A stretch of DNA of 52,886 nucleotides from Telmatospirillum sp. (lineage in GTDB: Bacteria; Pseudomonadota; Alphaproteobacteria; Rhodospirillales; Magnetospirillaceae). Below are positions 26,514 to 34,400 of the stretch, one piece after another; within the stretch, counting starts at the first letter, position 1, and each line of letters starts with the position of its first letter. Location of the stretch: positions 46,485-99,370 of the forward strand of contig WASQ01000014.1 of the NCBI GenBank assembly GCA_009712185.1, written 5' to 3'. Below the pieces are notes generated by a model. The model ran no database searches, was not told where the DNA came from, and worked only from the letters and a program-made list of their open reading frames with translations. A program made the position numbers and the translations under genes.

Positions 26514-27428
26514 TCAGCGGGTCGGCACCGGCTTTTCGCCGGTGTAGTCGTAGAAGCCGCGGCGGGTCTTGCGTCCCAGCCACCCGGCCTCGACATATTT
26601 CACCAGCAGGGGGCAGGGCCGGTATTTGCTGTCCGCCAGTCCGTCATGGAGCACCTGCATGATGGCGAGGCAGGTGTCGAGACCGATGAAATCCGCCAGC
26701 TCCAGCGGCCCCATCGGATGGTTGGCGCCCAGCCGCATGGCCGTATCGATGCTCTCGACGGACCCAACGCCCTCATAAAGGGTGTAGACCGCCTCATTGA
26801 TCATCGGCAGCAGAATGCGGTTGACGATGAACGCTGGAAAGTCCTCGGCGCTGACCGGCGTTTTCCCCAGCCGCCCCACCAGATCCCGGATCGTCGCGAA
26901 GGTCTCTTCGGCGGTGGCGATGCCCCGGATCAGCTCGACCAGCCCCATCATGGGCACCGGATTCATGAAGTGCATGCCCATGAACCGGCCGGGGCGGTCG
27001 GTTGCCGCACCCAGCCGAGTGATCGAGATCGAGGAGGTGTTGGACGCCAGATAGGTTTCCGGCTTCAGAACCGGGCAGAGCTTCGCCAGGATCTGCTTTT
27101 TCACCCCCTCATTCTCGGTCGCCGCCTCGATCACCAGATCGGCGTCGGCGAAAACGGCATAGCCGGTGCTGGTTTCGATGCGTCCCAGCGCAAGGCTCTT
27201 GTCGTCTTCGGTGATCCTGCCTTTCGTGATCTGGCGATCAAGGTTTTTCCCGATCGCGCTCACAGCCTTTGCCAATGCCTCCTCAGCGACATCGACCAGC
27301 TTCACGGAATAGCCGGCGACGGCGCAGACATGGGCGATCCCATGCCCCATCTGACCGGCCCCGACGATGCCGACGGTACGGATCGCGCTGGAATCTCCCT
27401 GAGGGAGACGATTGGCTGTGACTGTCAC
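26514..27428 (-). CDS. hbd: 3-hydroxybutyryl-CoA dehydrogenase
   Basis: A 304-residue NAD(P)-dependent L-3-hydroxyacyl-CoA dehydrogenase interconverting acetoacetyl-CoA and (S)-3-hydroxybutyryl-CoA. The Rossmann motif is [13 protein letters not shown] (about 20-32); [11 protein letters not shown], the catalytic His in [11 protein letters not shown], the FIVNRILLP dimer region and the C-terminal KTRRGFYDY are all present. Its ATG overlaps the etfA stop by four bases. The position with etf and close to ccr/mcd/ecm suggests it feeds crotonyl-CoA toward the ethylmalonyl-CoA pathway or works in butyryl-CoA oxidation. Confidence 0.95.
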   Translation of the reverse strand: MTVTANRLPQGDSSAIRTVGIVGAGQMGHGIAHVCAVAGYSVKLVDVAEEALAKAVSAIGKNLDRQITKGRITEDDKSLALGRIETSTGYAVFADADLVIEAATENEGVKKQILAKLCPVLKPETYLASNTSSISITRLGAATDRPGRFMGMHFMNPVPMMGLVELIRGIATAEETFATIRDLVGRLGKTPVSAEDFPAFIVNRILLPMINEAVYTLYEGVGSVESIDTAMRLGANHPMGPLELADFIGLDTCLAIMQVLHDGLADSKYRPCPLLVKYVEAGWLGRKTRRGFYDYTGEKPVPTR

Positions 27429-28360
27429 TTGCTCAACTCCTGGGCGAGTTCAGGAAGGGCCTGGAACAAGTCCGCGACCAGGCCGTAGTCGGCCACCTGG
27501 AAAATCGGCGCCTCCTCGTCCTTGTTGATCGCGACGATGATCTTGCTGTCCTTCATGCCGGCCAGATGCTGGATGGCGCCCGAAATCGCGACCGCGACAT
27601 AAAGCTCCGGAGCGACGATCTTGCCGGTCTGGCCGATCTGAAGGTCGTTCGGGACAAAGCCGGCGTCGACGGCGGCGCGGGTGGCGCCGACCGCGGCTCC
27701 CAGCTTGTCGGCGACGGCTTCGATCAGCTTGAAGTTTTCCTCCGAACCCATGCCGCGGCCGCCCGAGACGATAATCCGGGCGGACGTCAGTTCGGGCCGT
27801 TCGGATTTCGAGATCTGCTGTCCGACAAAGGTGGATACGGCCGGATTATCAGCCGCTCCGACGGTCTCGATGGTGGCGGAGCCCCCCTCGGCCGGGGCGG
27901 CGTCGAACCCCGTGCCGCGCACCGTCACCACCTTGATCGGATCCTTGCTCTGGACCGTCGCCAGCGCATTGCCGGCATAGATCGGGCGGACGAAGGTGTC
28001 GGGCGAAACGACCGCGCAGATGTCCGAGATCTGCGCGACATCGAGCAGGGCGGCCACACGCGGCAGAACGTTCTTGCCGGTCGTGGTGGCGGGCGCCAGG
28101 ATCGCGCCATAGGACCGGCCGACGGCAACCGCCAGAAGGGACAGGGGTTCGGCCAGCGGATGGGCATAGATCGCATCGTCGGCCAGCAGGACCTTGGCGA
28201 CGCCCTGGACTTTGGCCGCGGCCTCGGCCACCGGGCGCGCGTTGTGTCCGGCGACCAGCACATGGATGTCGCCACCCAGTTTCGCGGCGGCCGTGATGGT
28301 GTTGAGCGTCGCCGACTTCAGGGCGACGTTGTCGTGTTCGGCAATGACAAGCACGCTCAT
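27425..28360 (-). CDS. etfA: Electron transfer flavoprotein subunit alpha
   Basis: A 311-residue EtfA. The C-terminal FAD domain has the signature [13 protein letters not shown], the [25 protein letters not shown] block and the [16 protein letters not shown] stretch. With EtfB it carries electrons from acyl-CoA dehydrogenases, here probably including the methylsuccinyl-CoA dehydrogenase at 31117-32790, to ETF:quinone oxidoreductase. It begins two bases after the etfB stop and overlaps hbd. Confidence 0.97.
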   Translation of the reverse strand: MSVLVIAEHDNVALKSATLNTITAAAKLGGDIHVLVAGHNARPVAEAAAKVQGVAKVLLADDAIYAHPLAEPLSLLAVAVGRSYGAILAPATTTGKNVLPRVAALLDVAQISDICAVVSPDTFVRPIYAGNALATVQSKDPIKVVTVRGTGFDAAPAEGGSATIETVGAADNPAVSTFVGQQISKSERPELTSARIIVSGGRGMGSEENFKLIEAVADKLGAAVGATRAAVDAGFVPNDLQIGQTGKIVAPELYVAVAISGAIQHLAGMKDSKIIVAINKDEEAPIFQVADYGLVADLFQALPELAQELSK

Positions 28361-28362
28361 CG

Positions 28363-29112
28363 TCAGATCACCTTCGCTTCAGTCTTCAGTTTGCCGACCA
28401 GTTCGGCGACGGACGCCACCTTGACACCGGCCTGGCGCCTGGCCGGCTCCTCGACTTTCAGCGTGACGAGGCGCGGGGCGACGTCGATACCGAGATCGGA
28501 CGGAGACACGGTCTCGATCGGCTTTTTCTTGGCCTTCATGATATTGGGAAGCGACGCGTAGCGCGGCTCATTGAGGCGAAGGTCGACCGTCACGACGGCG
28601 GGCAGGGACAGGGACACGGTCTCAAGGCCGCCGTCGATCTCGCGGGTCACGTCGGCTTTGCCGCCATCGATGACGAGTTTGGACGCGAAGGTCCCCTGCG
28701 GCCAGCCGAGAAGGGCGGCCACCATCTGACCAGTCTGGTTGGAGTCGTCGTCAATGGCCTGCTTGCCGACCAGCACCAGCGAGGGCTGTTCCTTGTCGAC
28801 CAGGGCCTTCAGCAGCTTGGCGACCGCCAGCGGCTGCAGTTCGGCATCGCTCGCCACCAGGATGCCCCGATCGGCTCCCATGGCGAGGCCGGTCCTGATC
28901 GTGTCCTGCGCCTGTTGGGGCCCCATGGACACCACGACGATCTCGGACGCCTTGCCGGCCTCCTTGAGACGGACCGCCTCCTCGACGGCGCTTTCGTCGA
29001 AGGGGTTCATCGTGAATTTGACGTTGGTCGTGTCGACACCCGATCCATCCGCCTTGACGCGGATTTTGACGTTGTAGTCGACCACCCGTTTGACAGCCAC
29101 CAGAACCTTCAT
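28363..29112 (-). CDS. etfB: Electron transfer flavoprotein subunit beta
   Basis: A 249-residue Etf[21 protein letters not shown], the [16 protein letters not shown] block, GMGADRGI-like nucleotide loop (ALAMGADR pattern), [16 protein letters not shown] and the C-terminal recognition-loop region with [13 protein letters not shown]. The ATG is preceded by AGAGGTACC. First gene of etfB-etfA-hbd. A TGCACTGCA palindrome lies about 90 bases upstream of its start. Confidence 0.97.
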   Translation of the reverse strand: MKVLVAVKRVVDYNVKIRVKADGSGVDTTNVKFTMNPFDESAVEEAVRLKEAGKASEIVVVSMGPQQAQDTIRTGLAMGADRGILVASDAELQPLAVAKLLKALVDKEQPSLVLVGKQAIDDDSNQTGQMVAALLGWPQGTFASKLVIDGGKADVTREIDGGLETVSLSLPAVVTVDLRLNEPRYASLPNIMKAKKKPIETVSPSDLGIDVAPRLVTLKVEEPARRQAGVKVASVAELVGKLKTEAKVI

Positions 29113-29197
29113 GGTACCTCTTTGATAGTACGAGCAAGCGAGACGCTGGCTCTTATGGTTGTGATGAAACCGAGGGCGATGGTGCTACCCCTCCCTA

Positions 29198-29210
29198 TTG
29201 CACTGCACCC
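29198..29210. promoter_or_regulatory. TGCANTGCA palindrome upstream of etfB
   Basis: TTGCACTGCACCC at 29198-29210 contains the odd palindrome TGCA-C-TGCA. Ten of the first eleven bases are shared with TTGCAATGCAC at 34294-34304 between ccr and ecm. The site lies in the 119-base gap between the adenosyltransferase stop and the etfB start. It resembles the PhaR consensus TGCRNYGCA as I remember it. Confidence 0.45.
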
Positions 29211-29231
29211 TATGGTGGTGGCGCCAGCTTG

Positions 29232-29828
29232 TCAACCGGCACCCCCGGCCTCACGGCCATTGTCCCTGGTTCCCCCGGGAATCCACAGGATGTCCTTGTC
29301 GCCATCCTTGTTGAGATGGCGGGCAAGCACGAAAAGATGGTCGGACAAACGATTGACATATGCAACTGTCAATGGGTTGACCGTTTCCACCTCGGCCAGG
29401 CGACAGACCAGCCGCTCGGCCCGGCGCACGACGGTGCGCGCGAAATGCAGATGAGCCGCGGCGGGCGTGCCCCCGGGCAGGATGAAGCTGGTCAGCGGCG
29501 CCAGCTCCGCGGTCATTTCGTCGATCTCCCGTTCCAGGCGGTCGATCTGCGGCTGAACGATCCTGAGGCGGCTGCGTGTCTCGCCGCTTTCCGGCACGCA
29601 AAGATCGGCGCCCAGGTCGAAAAGATCGTTCTGAATCCGGGCCAGCATCGCGTCGGCGACCGGGTTGCCGTCGGTGTGCAGCCGGGCGAGGCCGATCACC
29701 GCATTGGCCTCGTCGACCGAGCCGTAGGCATCGACCCGCAGATCATGTTTGGCAACCCGGCGTCCGTCGCCCAGCGACGTCGCGCCCTTGTCACCGCCGC
29801 GCGTGTAAATGCGCGTCAGTTGAACCAT
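29232..29828 (-). CDS. Corrinoid adenosyltransferase (PduO type)
   Basis: A 198-residue ATP:cob(I)alamin adenosyltransferase, the enzyme that makes adenosylcobalamin. The N-terminal ATP-binding pattern is RIYTRGGDKGATSLGDG, then DAYGSVDEANAVIGLAR, the middle helix RLRIVQPQIDRLEREID, FILPGGTPAAAHLHFARTVVRRAER and the C-terminal NRLSDHLFVLARHLN. ATG 29828 follows AAGGAGA; the open frame goes on upstream to 29939 without similarity. Its product is needed by Ecm (34401-36428) and NrdJ (6198-8483). It may form one transcript with etfB, 119 bases downstream. Confidence 0.94.
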   Translation of the reverse strand: MVQLTRIYTRGGDKGATSLGDGRRVAKHDLRVDAYGSVDEANAVIGLARLHTDGNPVADAMLARIQNDLFDLGADLCVPESGETRSRLRIVQPQIDRLEREIDEMTAELAPLTSFILPGGTPAAAHLHFARTVVRRAERLVCRLAEVETVNPLTVAYVNRLSDHLFVLARHLNKDGDKDILWIPGGTRDNGREAGGAG

Positions 29829-29998
29829 GATGTCTCCTTCCTTTCCCGTCCGTTTCCGACGTGGATCCACGGGCTTTCGCGCTGCCCGCGGTTTCCCGGC
29901 CCCCCGGGCCGAACGTCTATCCATATCCGTGGCAGACATGTTATAGCGGCGGGCGGGCGAATGGCTATAATCCCCGGTAACGAACTGAAAAGGTCTCC

Positions 29999-31108
29999 AT
30001 GCGCTTTTCCCCCATTCTCAGCCTTTACATCAGCCGTCATTTCATCATGGCGTTCCTCGGGGCGTTGGGCGTGATCATGGGGCTGATCTTCCTGTTCGAC
30101 GTGATCGAACTGATGCGCCGTTCGGCAACCCATTCGGACATCAGTTTCAACGTCCTTCTCGAAATGGCGTTGTTCAAACTGCCCCAGATGGTTCAACTGA
30201 TCCTCCCTTTCGCCGTGATGATCGGCGCCATGGCCTCCTTCTGGACCCTGACGCGGTCGCGTGAACTGGTGGTCACGCGGTCCGTCGGCGTTTCCGCCTG
30301 GGAAATTCTGGGACCGGTCATGGTTGTGGTGCTGGCGATCGGGATTTTCAATGTCGCCGCCTTCAATCCGCTGGCATCGACCCTCTACAAACGCTATGAG
30401 CGGCTTCAGGACGAGATGCTGTTGCGCGGCACCGCCGGCCAGCCGCTCCAGGTGGGTGAAAGCGGCCTCTGGCTTCGCGAAACCCACGGCGAGGAACAGG
30501 TCGTCGTGCATGCCAATTCTGTCCGGCAGGAGGGGTATAACCTCTTCCTGCGCGAGGTCAGCGTCTATGTGTCCAACTCTCACGAGCGGTTTCTCTATGG
30601 AATCGAGGCGTCGGTCGGGCAGCTTGAGAAAGGGTTCTTCCGTCTTTCCGACGTCAGCATCCTGCGCCCCGACCATCCCGTCGAATTCGTGCCCACCTAC
30701 GATTTCGCAACGCAACTGACGCTGGCTAAGATCCAGGACAATTTTGCCTCTCCGGAGACCATTTCCTTCTGGGAGCTGCCAGGGTTTATCGCCTTTTTCG
30801 AGAGTGCCGGCTTTTCGGCCAACCGGCAGAAACTCTATTTTCAGTCGCTTCTGTCCTCGCCCCTCTTGCTGATGGCGATGGTCCTGGTCGCCGCAGTGTT
30901 CTCCCTCACCCCCAACCTCCGGTCGGGAGGGATCATGGCCCGGCTGGTCGGCGGCGTGGTCTCGGGATTCCTGTTTTATTTCTTCTCCAAGGTGGTCTAT
31001 GCGCTCGGCCTGTCCGCGACCCTGCCGGTGTCGCTGGCGGCCTGGACGCCGCCCATCGTCACCGGCCTGGTCGGACTGGCCGCGCTGTTCCATCTCGAAG
31101 ACGGCTGA
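29999..31108 (+). CDS. lptG: LPS export ABC transporter permease LptG
   Basis: A 369-residue YjgP/YjgQ permease: three N-terminal TM segments, a periplasmic beta-jellyroll (about 130-265) and three C-terminal TM segments. The N-terminal ISRHFIMAFLGALGVIMGLIFLFDVIELMRR and the coupling region TRSRELVVTRSVGVSAWEI are typical of LptG. With LptF and LptB it extracts lipopolysaccharide from the inner membrane. LptF normally lies directly upstream but is not in this window; instead the gene is flanked by the adenosyltransferase and mcd genes. Distinguishing LptG from LptF rests on the N-terminal pattern. Confidence 0.85.
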   Translation: MRFSPILSLYISRHFIMAFLGALGVIMGLIFLFDVIELMRRSATHSDISFNVLLEMALFKLPQMVQLILPFAVMIGAMASFWTLTRSRELVVTRSVGVSAWEILGPVMVVVLAIGIFNVAAFNPLASTLYKRYERLQDEMLLRGTAGQPLQVGESGLWLRETHGEEQVVVHANSVRQEGYNLFLREVSVYVSNSHERFLYGIEASVGQLEKGFFRLSDVSILRPDHPVEFVPTYDFATQLTLAKIQDNFASPETISFWELPGFIAFFESAGFSANRQKLYFQSLLSSPLLLMAMVLVAAVFSLTPNLRSGGIMARLVGGVVSGFLFYFFSKVVYALGLSATLPVSLAAWTPPIVTGLVGLAALFHLEDG

Positions 31109-31116
31109 CATCCGCA

Positions 31117-32790
31117 TCAGCTCCGCGATCCCAGCAGCCCCCGGGCGATCACCTGGGCCTGGATTTCCCCGGCCCCTTCAAAGATGTTGAGCACGCGGGC
31201 GTCGCACAGCAGCCGGCTCACCACATATTCCTCGGCGTAGCCGTTGCCGCCATGGATCTGGAGAGCGCAGTCGGCATTGGCCCAGGCGACCCGGGCGCCC
31301 AGAAGTTTCGCCATCCCCGCCTCGATGTCGCAGCGACGGCTGCCGTCGCGTTCGCGTGCGGCGAAATAGGTGAGCTGGCGGGCCAGCATCGTTTCCACAA
31401 CCATCCAGGCCAGTTTTCCATGGACCCGCGGAAACGCCTTCAGCGGCTTTCCGAACTGCTGGCGTTCGCCGGCATAGCGCAGTCCACACTCCAAAGCGCT
31501 CTGGGCCACGCCGACAGCGCGGGCGGCGGTCTGAATCCGGGCAGACTCGAAGGTCGCCATCAGTTGCTTGAAGCCCTGCCCCTCGACACCGCCCAGAAGA
31601 TTGGCCGCGGGAACCTGGAAGTCGTCGAACCCGAGCTCATATTCCTTCATGCCCCGGTAGCCCAGAACCTTGATCTCTCCCCCGGTCATGCCCTCGGCCG
31701 GGAAGGGCGTGTCCTCGGTTCCCCGGGGTTTCTCCGCCAGCAGCATGGACAGCCCGCGCCAATCCTGGCTGCCCGGATCGGTCCGCACCAGCAGCGTCAT
31801 CAGGTCCGACCGCGACCCATGCGTGATCCAGGTCTTCGCGCCGGTGACACGGTAGACGTCGCCGGCGCGGACCCCGCGCGTCCGCAGGCTGCCGAGATCC
31901 GATCCGGTGTTGGGTTCGGTGAAGACCGCCGTCGGCAGGATCTCGCCCGAGGCCAGCTTCGGCAGGTAACGGGCCTTCTGTTCGTCGGTGCCGCCCTGGC
32001 CGATCAGCTCGGCCGCGATCTCGGAGCGGGTTCCCAGCGATCCGACGCCCAGCGATCCGCGCGACAATTCCTCGGTGACGACGCACATGGCCGTCTTGCT
32101 CATCCCGAGACCGCCGAATTCCTCGGGGATCGACAGGCCGAAAACGCCCAGTTCCGCCATGCTCTCGATCACCGCGAGCGGAATCAGTTCGTCCTTCAGA
32201 TGCCAGTCATGGGCGAAGGGGGCCACCTGTTCCTCGGTGAAACGGCGGAACTGGTCGCGAATCATGCCCAGGGTTTCATCCTCCAGCCCGTCGGCGCCGA
32301 AACTGATCCCATCGCCCACCAGTTCGATGATCCTGAGACGGACGGCGGGCGTATTGCCCGACCGGCGCAGGCGCATGACCGGTTCGGAACAGAACCGCGC
32401 GATCTCGTCGTCCCCGAGACCCAGGTCGCCAGGGCGGGAGAACTCGGTCTGGCTCATGGGGATGCCGCCGGCGATCTGGTCGAGATATTCGCCAAAGGCC
32501 GCCTGAAGGATGAGCTGTTCCAGGTCTCCCAGGGCGCCCGCCCCCTCAAGCCGCAGGGCCCAGGCCAGACATTGCTCCAGCGCGGCGCGATAGGTGGCGA
32601 GCCAGGCATATCCGTGCGCGGCGGTTTGATGGATCTCGACCAGCGCCGCGTCGATGCGTCCGTCGGTGGACACCAGCCGGCGCACACTGTCGCGGGCTGC
32701 GTTTTCCAGGGTGCCGAGGTCGGCGAGGGCGCTCCGGCAGAGCGGAATAAGTTCGGGAAGCAGGGCGTCCTGCACTGGGACGGCGTTCAT
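31117..32790 (-). CDS. mcd: (2S)-methylsuccinyl-CoA dehydrogenase
   Basis: A 557-residue acyl-CoA dehydrogenase. The C-terminal 400 residues hold the flavoprotein fold (FGLSIPEEFGGLGMS, TAVFTEPNTGSDLGSL, KTWITHGSRSD, YAGERQQFGKPL, QIHGGNGYAEEYVVSRLLCDARVLNIFEGAGEIQ), while the first 150 residues are an extra helical domain. That extension and the length are the mark of the methylsuccinyl-CoA dehydrogenase of the ethylmalonyl-CoA pathway, which forms mesaconyl-C1-CoA and gives electrons to ETF. It lies 97 bases downstream of ccr on the same strand, with a long hairpin between. AGGAGAGG precedes the ATG. Confidence 0.93.
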   Translation of the reverse strand: MNAVPVQDALLPELIPLCRSALADLGTLENAARDSVRRLVSTDGRIDAALVEIHQTAAHGYAWLATYRAALEQCLAWALRLEGAGALGDLEQLILQAAFGEYLDQIAGGIPMSQTEFSRPGDLGLGDDEIARFCSEPVMRLRRSGNTPAVRLRIIELVGDGISFGADGLEDETLGMIRDQFRRFTEEQVAPFAHDWHLKDELIPLAVIESMAELGVFGLSIPEEFGGLGMSKTAMCVVTEELSRGSLGVGSLGTRSEIAAELIGQGGTDEQKARYLPKLASGEILPTAVFTEPNTGSDLGSLRTRGVRAGDVYRVTGAKTWITHGSRSDLMTLLVRTDPGSQDWRGLSMLLAEKPRGTEDTPFPAEGMTGGEIKVLGYRGMKEYELGFDDFQVPAANLLGGVEGQGFKQLMATFESARIQTAARAVGVAQSALECGLRYAGERQQFGKPLKAFPRVHGKLAWMVVETMLARQLTYFAARERDGSRRCDIEAGMAKLLGARVAWANADCALQIHGGNGYAEEYVVSRLLCDARVLNIFEGAGEIQAQVIARGLLGSRS

Positions 32791-32833
32791 GGTGTTCCTC
32801 TCCTGGTGACGTGTTCTTGCGGCTCGGTACCCC

Positions 32834-32874
32834 GCGGGCGGGGCTCGCGGATCCGATCCGCGAGCTCCACCCGC
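32834..32874 (-). terminator. Long hairpin between ccr and mcd
   Basis: A perfect 10-bp stem GCTCGCGGAT (32843-32852) with ATCCGCGAGC (32856-32865), loop CCG, extends outward with further G-C pairs (GCGGG at 32834-32838 against CCCGC at 32870-32874) and few mismatches. There is no T-run. In the ccr-mcd transcript it could attenuate, terminate or protect an mRNA end. Confidence 0.5.
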
Positions 32875-32887
32875 CGGGTTTGCGGGA

Positions 32888-34174
32888 TCAGCCCTCGATG
32901 CACTCTTCGATGGTGCGGCGCCCGGGGACCTTGGCCTGGACCAGCACGGCCATGTTTCCCGGCTTATGCTGGTTGGCGAGCATTTTCATGTGAGCGGCCG
33001 GAATATCCTCCCACGAGAACACTTCCGACATGCAGGGGTCGATCCGGCGTTCGATCACCAGTTGGTTGGCCTGGGCCGACTGCAAAAGATTGGCGAAGTG
33101 GCTGCCCTGGATCCGCTTCTGGCGCATCCACACGAAGCGGGCGTCGAAGGTCAGATTGTAGCCGGTCGTGCCGGCACAGAAGACCACCATGCCCCCGCGC
33201 TTGACGACGTTGCAGGACACCGGGAAGGTCGCCTCACCGGGGTGCTCGAAGACAAAGTCGACGTCATTGCCTTTGCCGGTGATGTCCCAGATCGCCTTGC
33301 CGAACTCCCGGACCTTTTTCATATAATCCGAGAAGGCCTTGGGGTCGCCGTCGACGTCCGGCAACTGGCCCCAGCAATCAAAGTTTTTGCGATTGATGAC
33401 GCCCTTGGCGCCCAGGCGCATGACGAAGTCGCGCTTGTCCTCCTCGGAGATCACGCCGATGGCGTTGGCCCCGGAGACCGCGATGAGCTGGATCGCCATC
33501 GATCCCAGTCCGCCGGAGGCGCCCCACACCAGGACATTATGGCCCGGCCGCAGGATATGCGGCCGATGGCCGAACAGCATGCGATAGGCGGTGGCTAAGG
33601 TCAGGACATAGCATCCCGATTCCTCCCAGGTGAGATGCCGCGGGCGCTGCATCACCTGCTGGGCCTGGACGCGGGTGAACTGGGCGAAGGAGCCGTCCGG
33701 GGTCTCATATCCCCAGATCCGCTGGCTGGGGGAGAACATCGGGTCGCCGCCGTTACATTCCTCGTCGTCGCCGTCGGTCTGATTGCAGTGGACGATGACC
33801 TCGTCCCCGACCTTCCAGCGTTTAACCTTGGAGCCCACCTTCCAGACGATCCCGGACGCGTCGGATCCGGCGACGTGGTAGTCGGCTTTGTGATAGTCGA
33901 ACGGGGAAATCGGCTTTCCCAGGGCAGCCCAAACGCCATTGTAGTTGACGCCGGCGGCCATCACCATGACCAGCACCTCGTGGGAATCGATCTCCGGAGT
34001 GTCGACGACCTCGCAGCGCATGGCGGAGTTGGGCAGGCCATGCCGTTCGCGTCGGATTGCCCAGGCGTACATCTTCGCAGGCACATGGCCCAGCGGGGGA
34101 ATCTCACCGATTTCATAGAGATCCTTCAGCGTCTCTCCGGGGTGACGCTCAAGAATCCGGGCCGCTTCGCTCAT
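32888..34174 (-). CDS. ccr: Crotonyl-CoA carboxylase/reductase
   Basis: A 428-residue MDR-superfamily enoyl-thioester reductase that reductively carboxylates crotonyl-CoA to ethylmalonyl-CoA with NADPH and CO2. Diagnostic blocks are VMAAGVNYNGVWAALGKPIS, the Cys/Asp loop HCNQTDGDDEECNGGDPMFSPSQRIWGYETPDGSFAQF, the nucleotide motif VWGASGGLGSMAIQL and FEHPGEATFPVSCNVVKRGGMVV. Length and motifs match Ccr and not general alcohol dehydrogenases. ATG 34174 follows GAGGAGAG. It is the committing step of the ethylmalonyl-CoA pathway, used for acetate and C1 assimilation or PHB-linked metabolism, and is divergent from ecm. Confidence 0.97.
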   Translation of the reverse strand: MSEAARILERHPGETLKDLYEIGEIPPLGHVPAKMYAWAIRRERHGLPNSAMRCEVVDTPEIDSHEVLVMVMAAGVNYNGVWAALGKPISPFDYHKADYHVAGSDASGIVWKVGSKVKRWKVGDEVIVHCNQTDGDDEECNGGDPMFSPSQRIWGYETPDGSFAQFTRVQAQQVMQRPRHLTWEESGCYVLTLATAYRMLFGHRPHILRPGHNVLVWGASGGLGSMAIQLIAVSGANAIGVISEEDKRDFVMRLGAKGVINRKNFDCWGQLPDVDGDPKAFSDYMKKVREFGKAIWDITGKGNDVDFVFEHPGEATFPVSCNVVKRGGMVVFCAGTTGYNLTFDARFVWMRQKRIQGSHFANLLQSAQANQLVIERRIDPCMSEVFSWEDIPAAHMKMLANQHKPGNMAVLVQAKVPGRRTIEECIEG

Positions 34175-34291
34175 TGTCCGTCTCTCCTCAAAAGCCGGCG
34201 GCCGCGCCGGCATCGATAGGCTAAACGCCATAGTTGTGCTGTACCCGCAACAGCGGGCTTGTTAAAATCATTCTTATCTTTTTGTCTCTTT

Positions 34292-34308
34292 TTTTGCAAT
34301 GCACAAAA
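34292..34308. promoter_or_regulatory. Palindromic operator-like site between ccr and ecm
   Basis: TTTTGCAATGCACAAAA has perfect outer arms TTTTG and CAAAA and an inner palindrome TGCA-A-TGCA (34295-34303). It sits in the AT-rich 226-base divergent gap, about 120 bases from the ccr ATG and 95 bases from the ecm ATG. TGCAATGCACAA fits the PhaR consensus TGCRNYGCASMA as I recall it. Confidence 0.5.
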
Positions 34309-34400
34309 TGATAGTTTCTTGCGTATTCGATGGCTCATGGGAAATTTTGATGCAAGCCATCTGCTAAAACCTTGGATTCACGGGTGATGAGGATAAGGGT

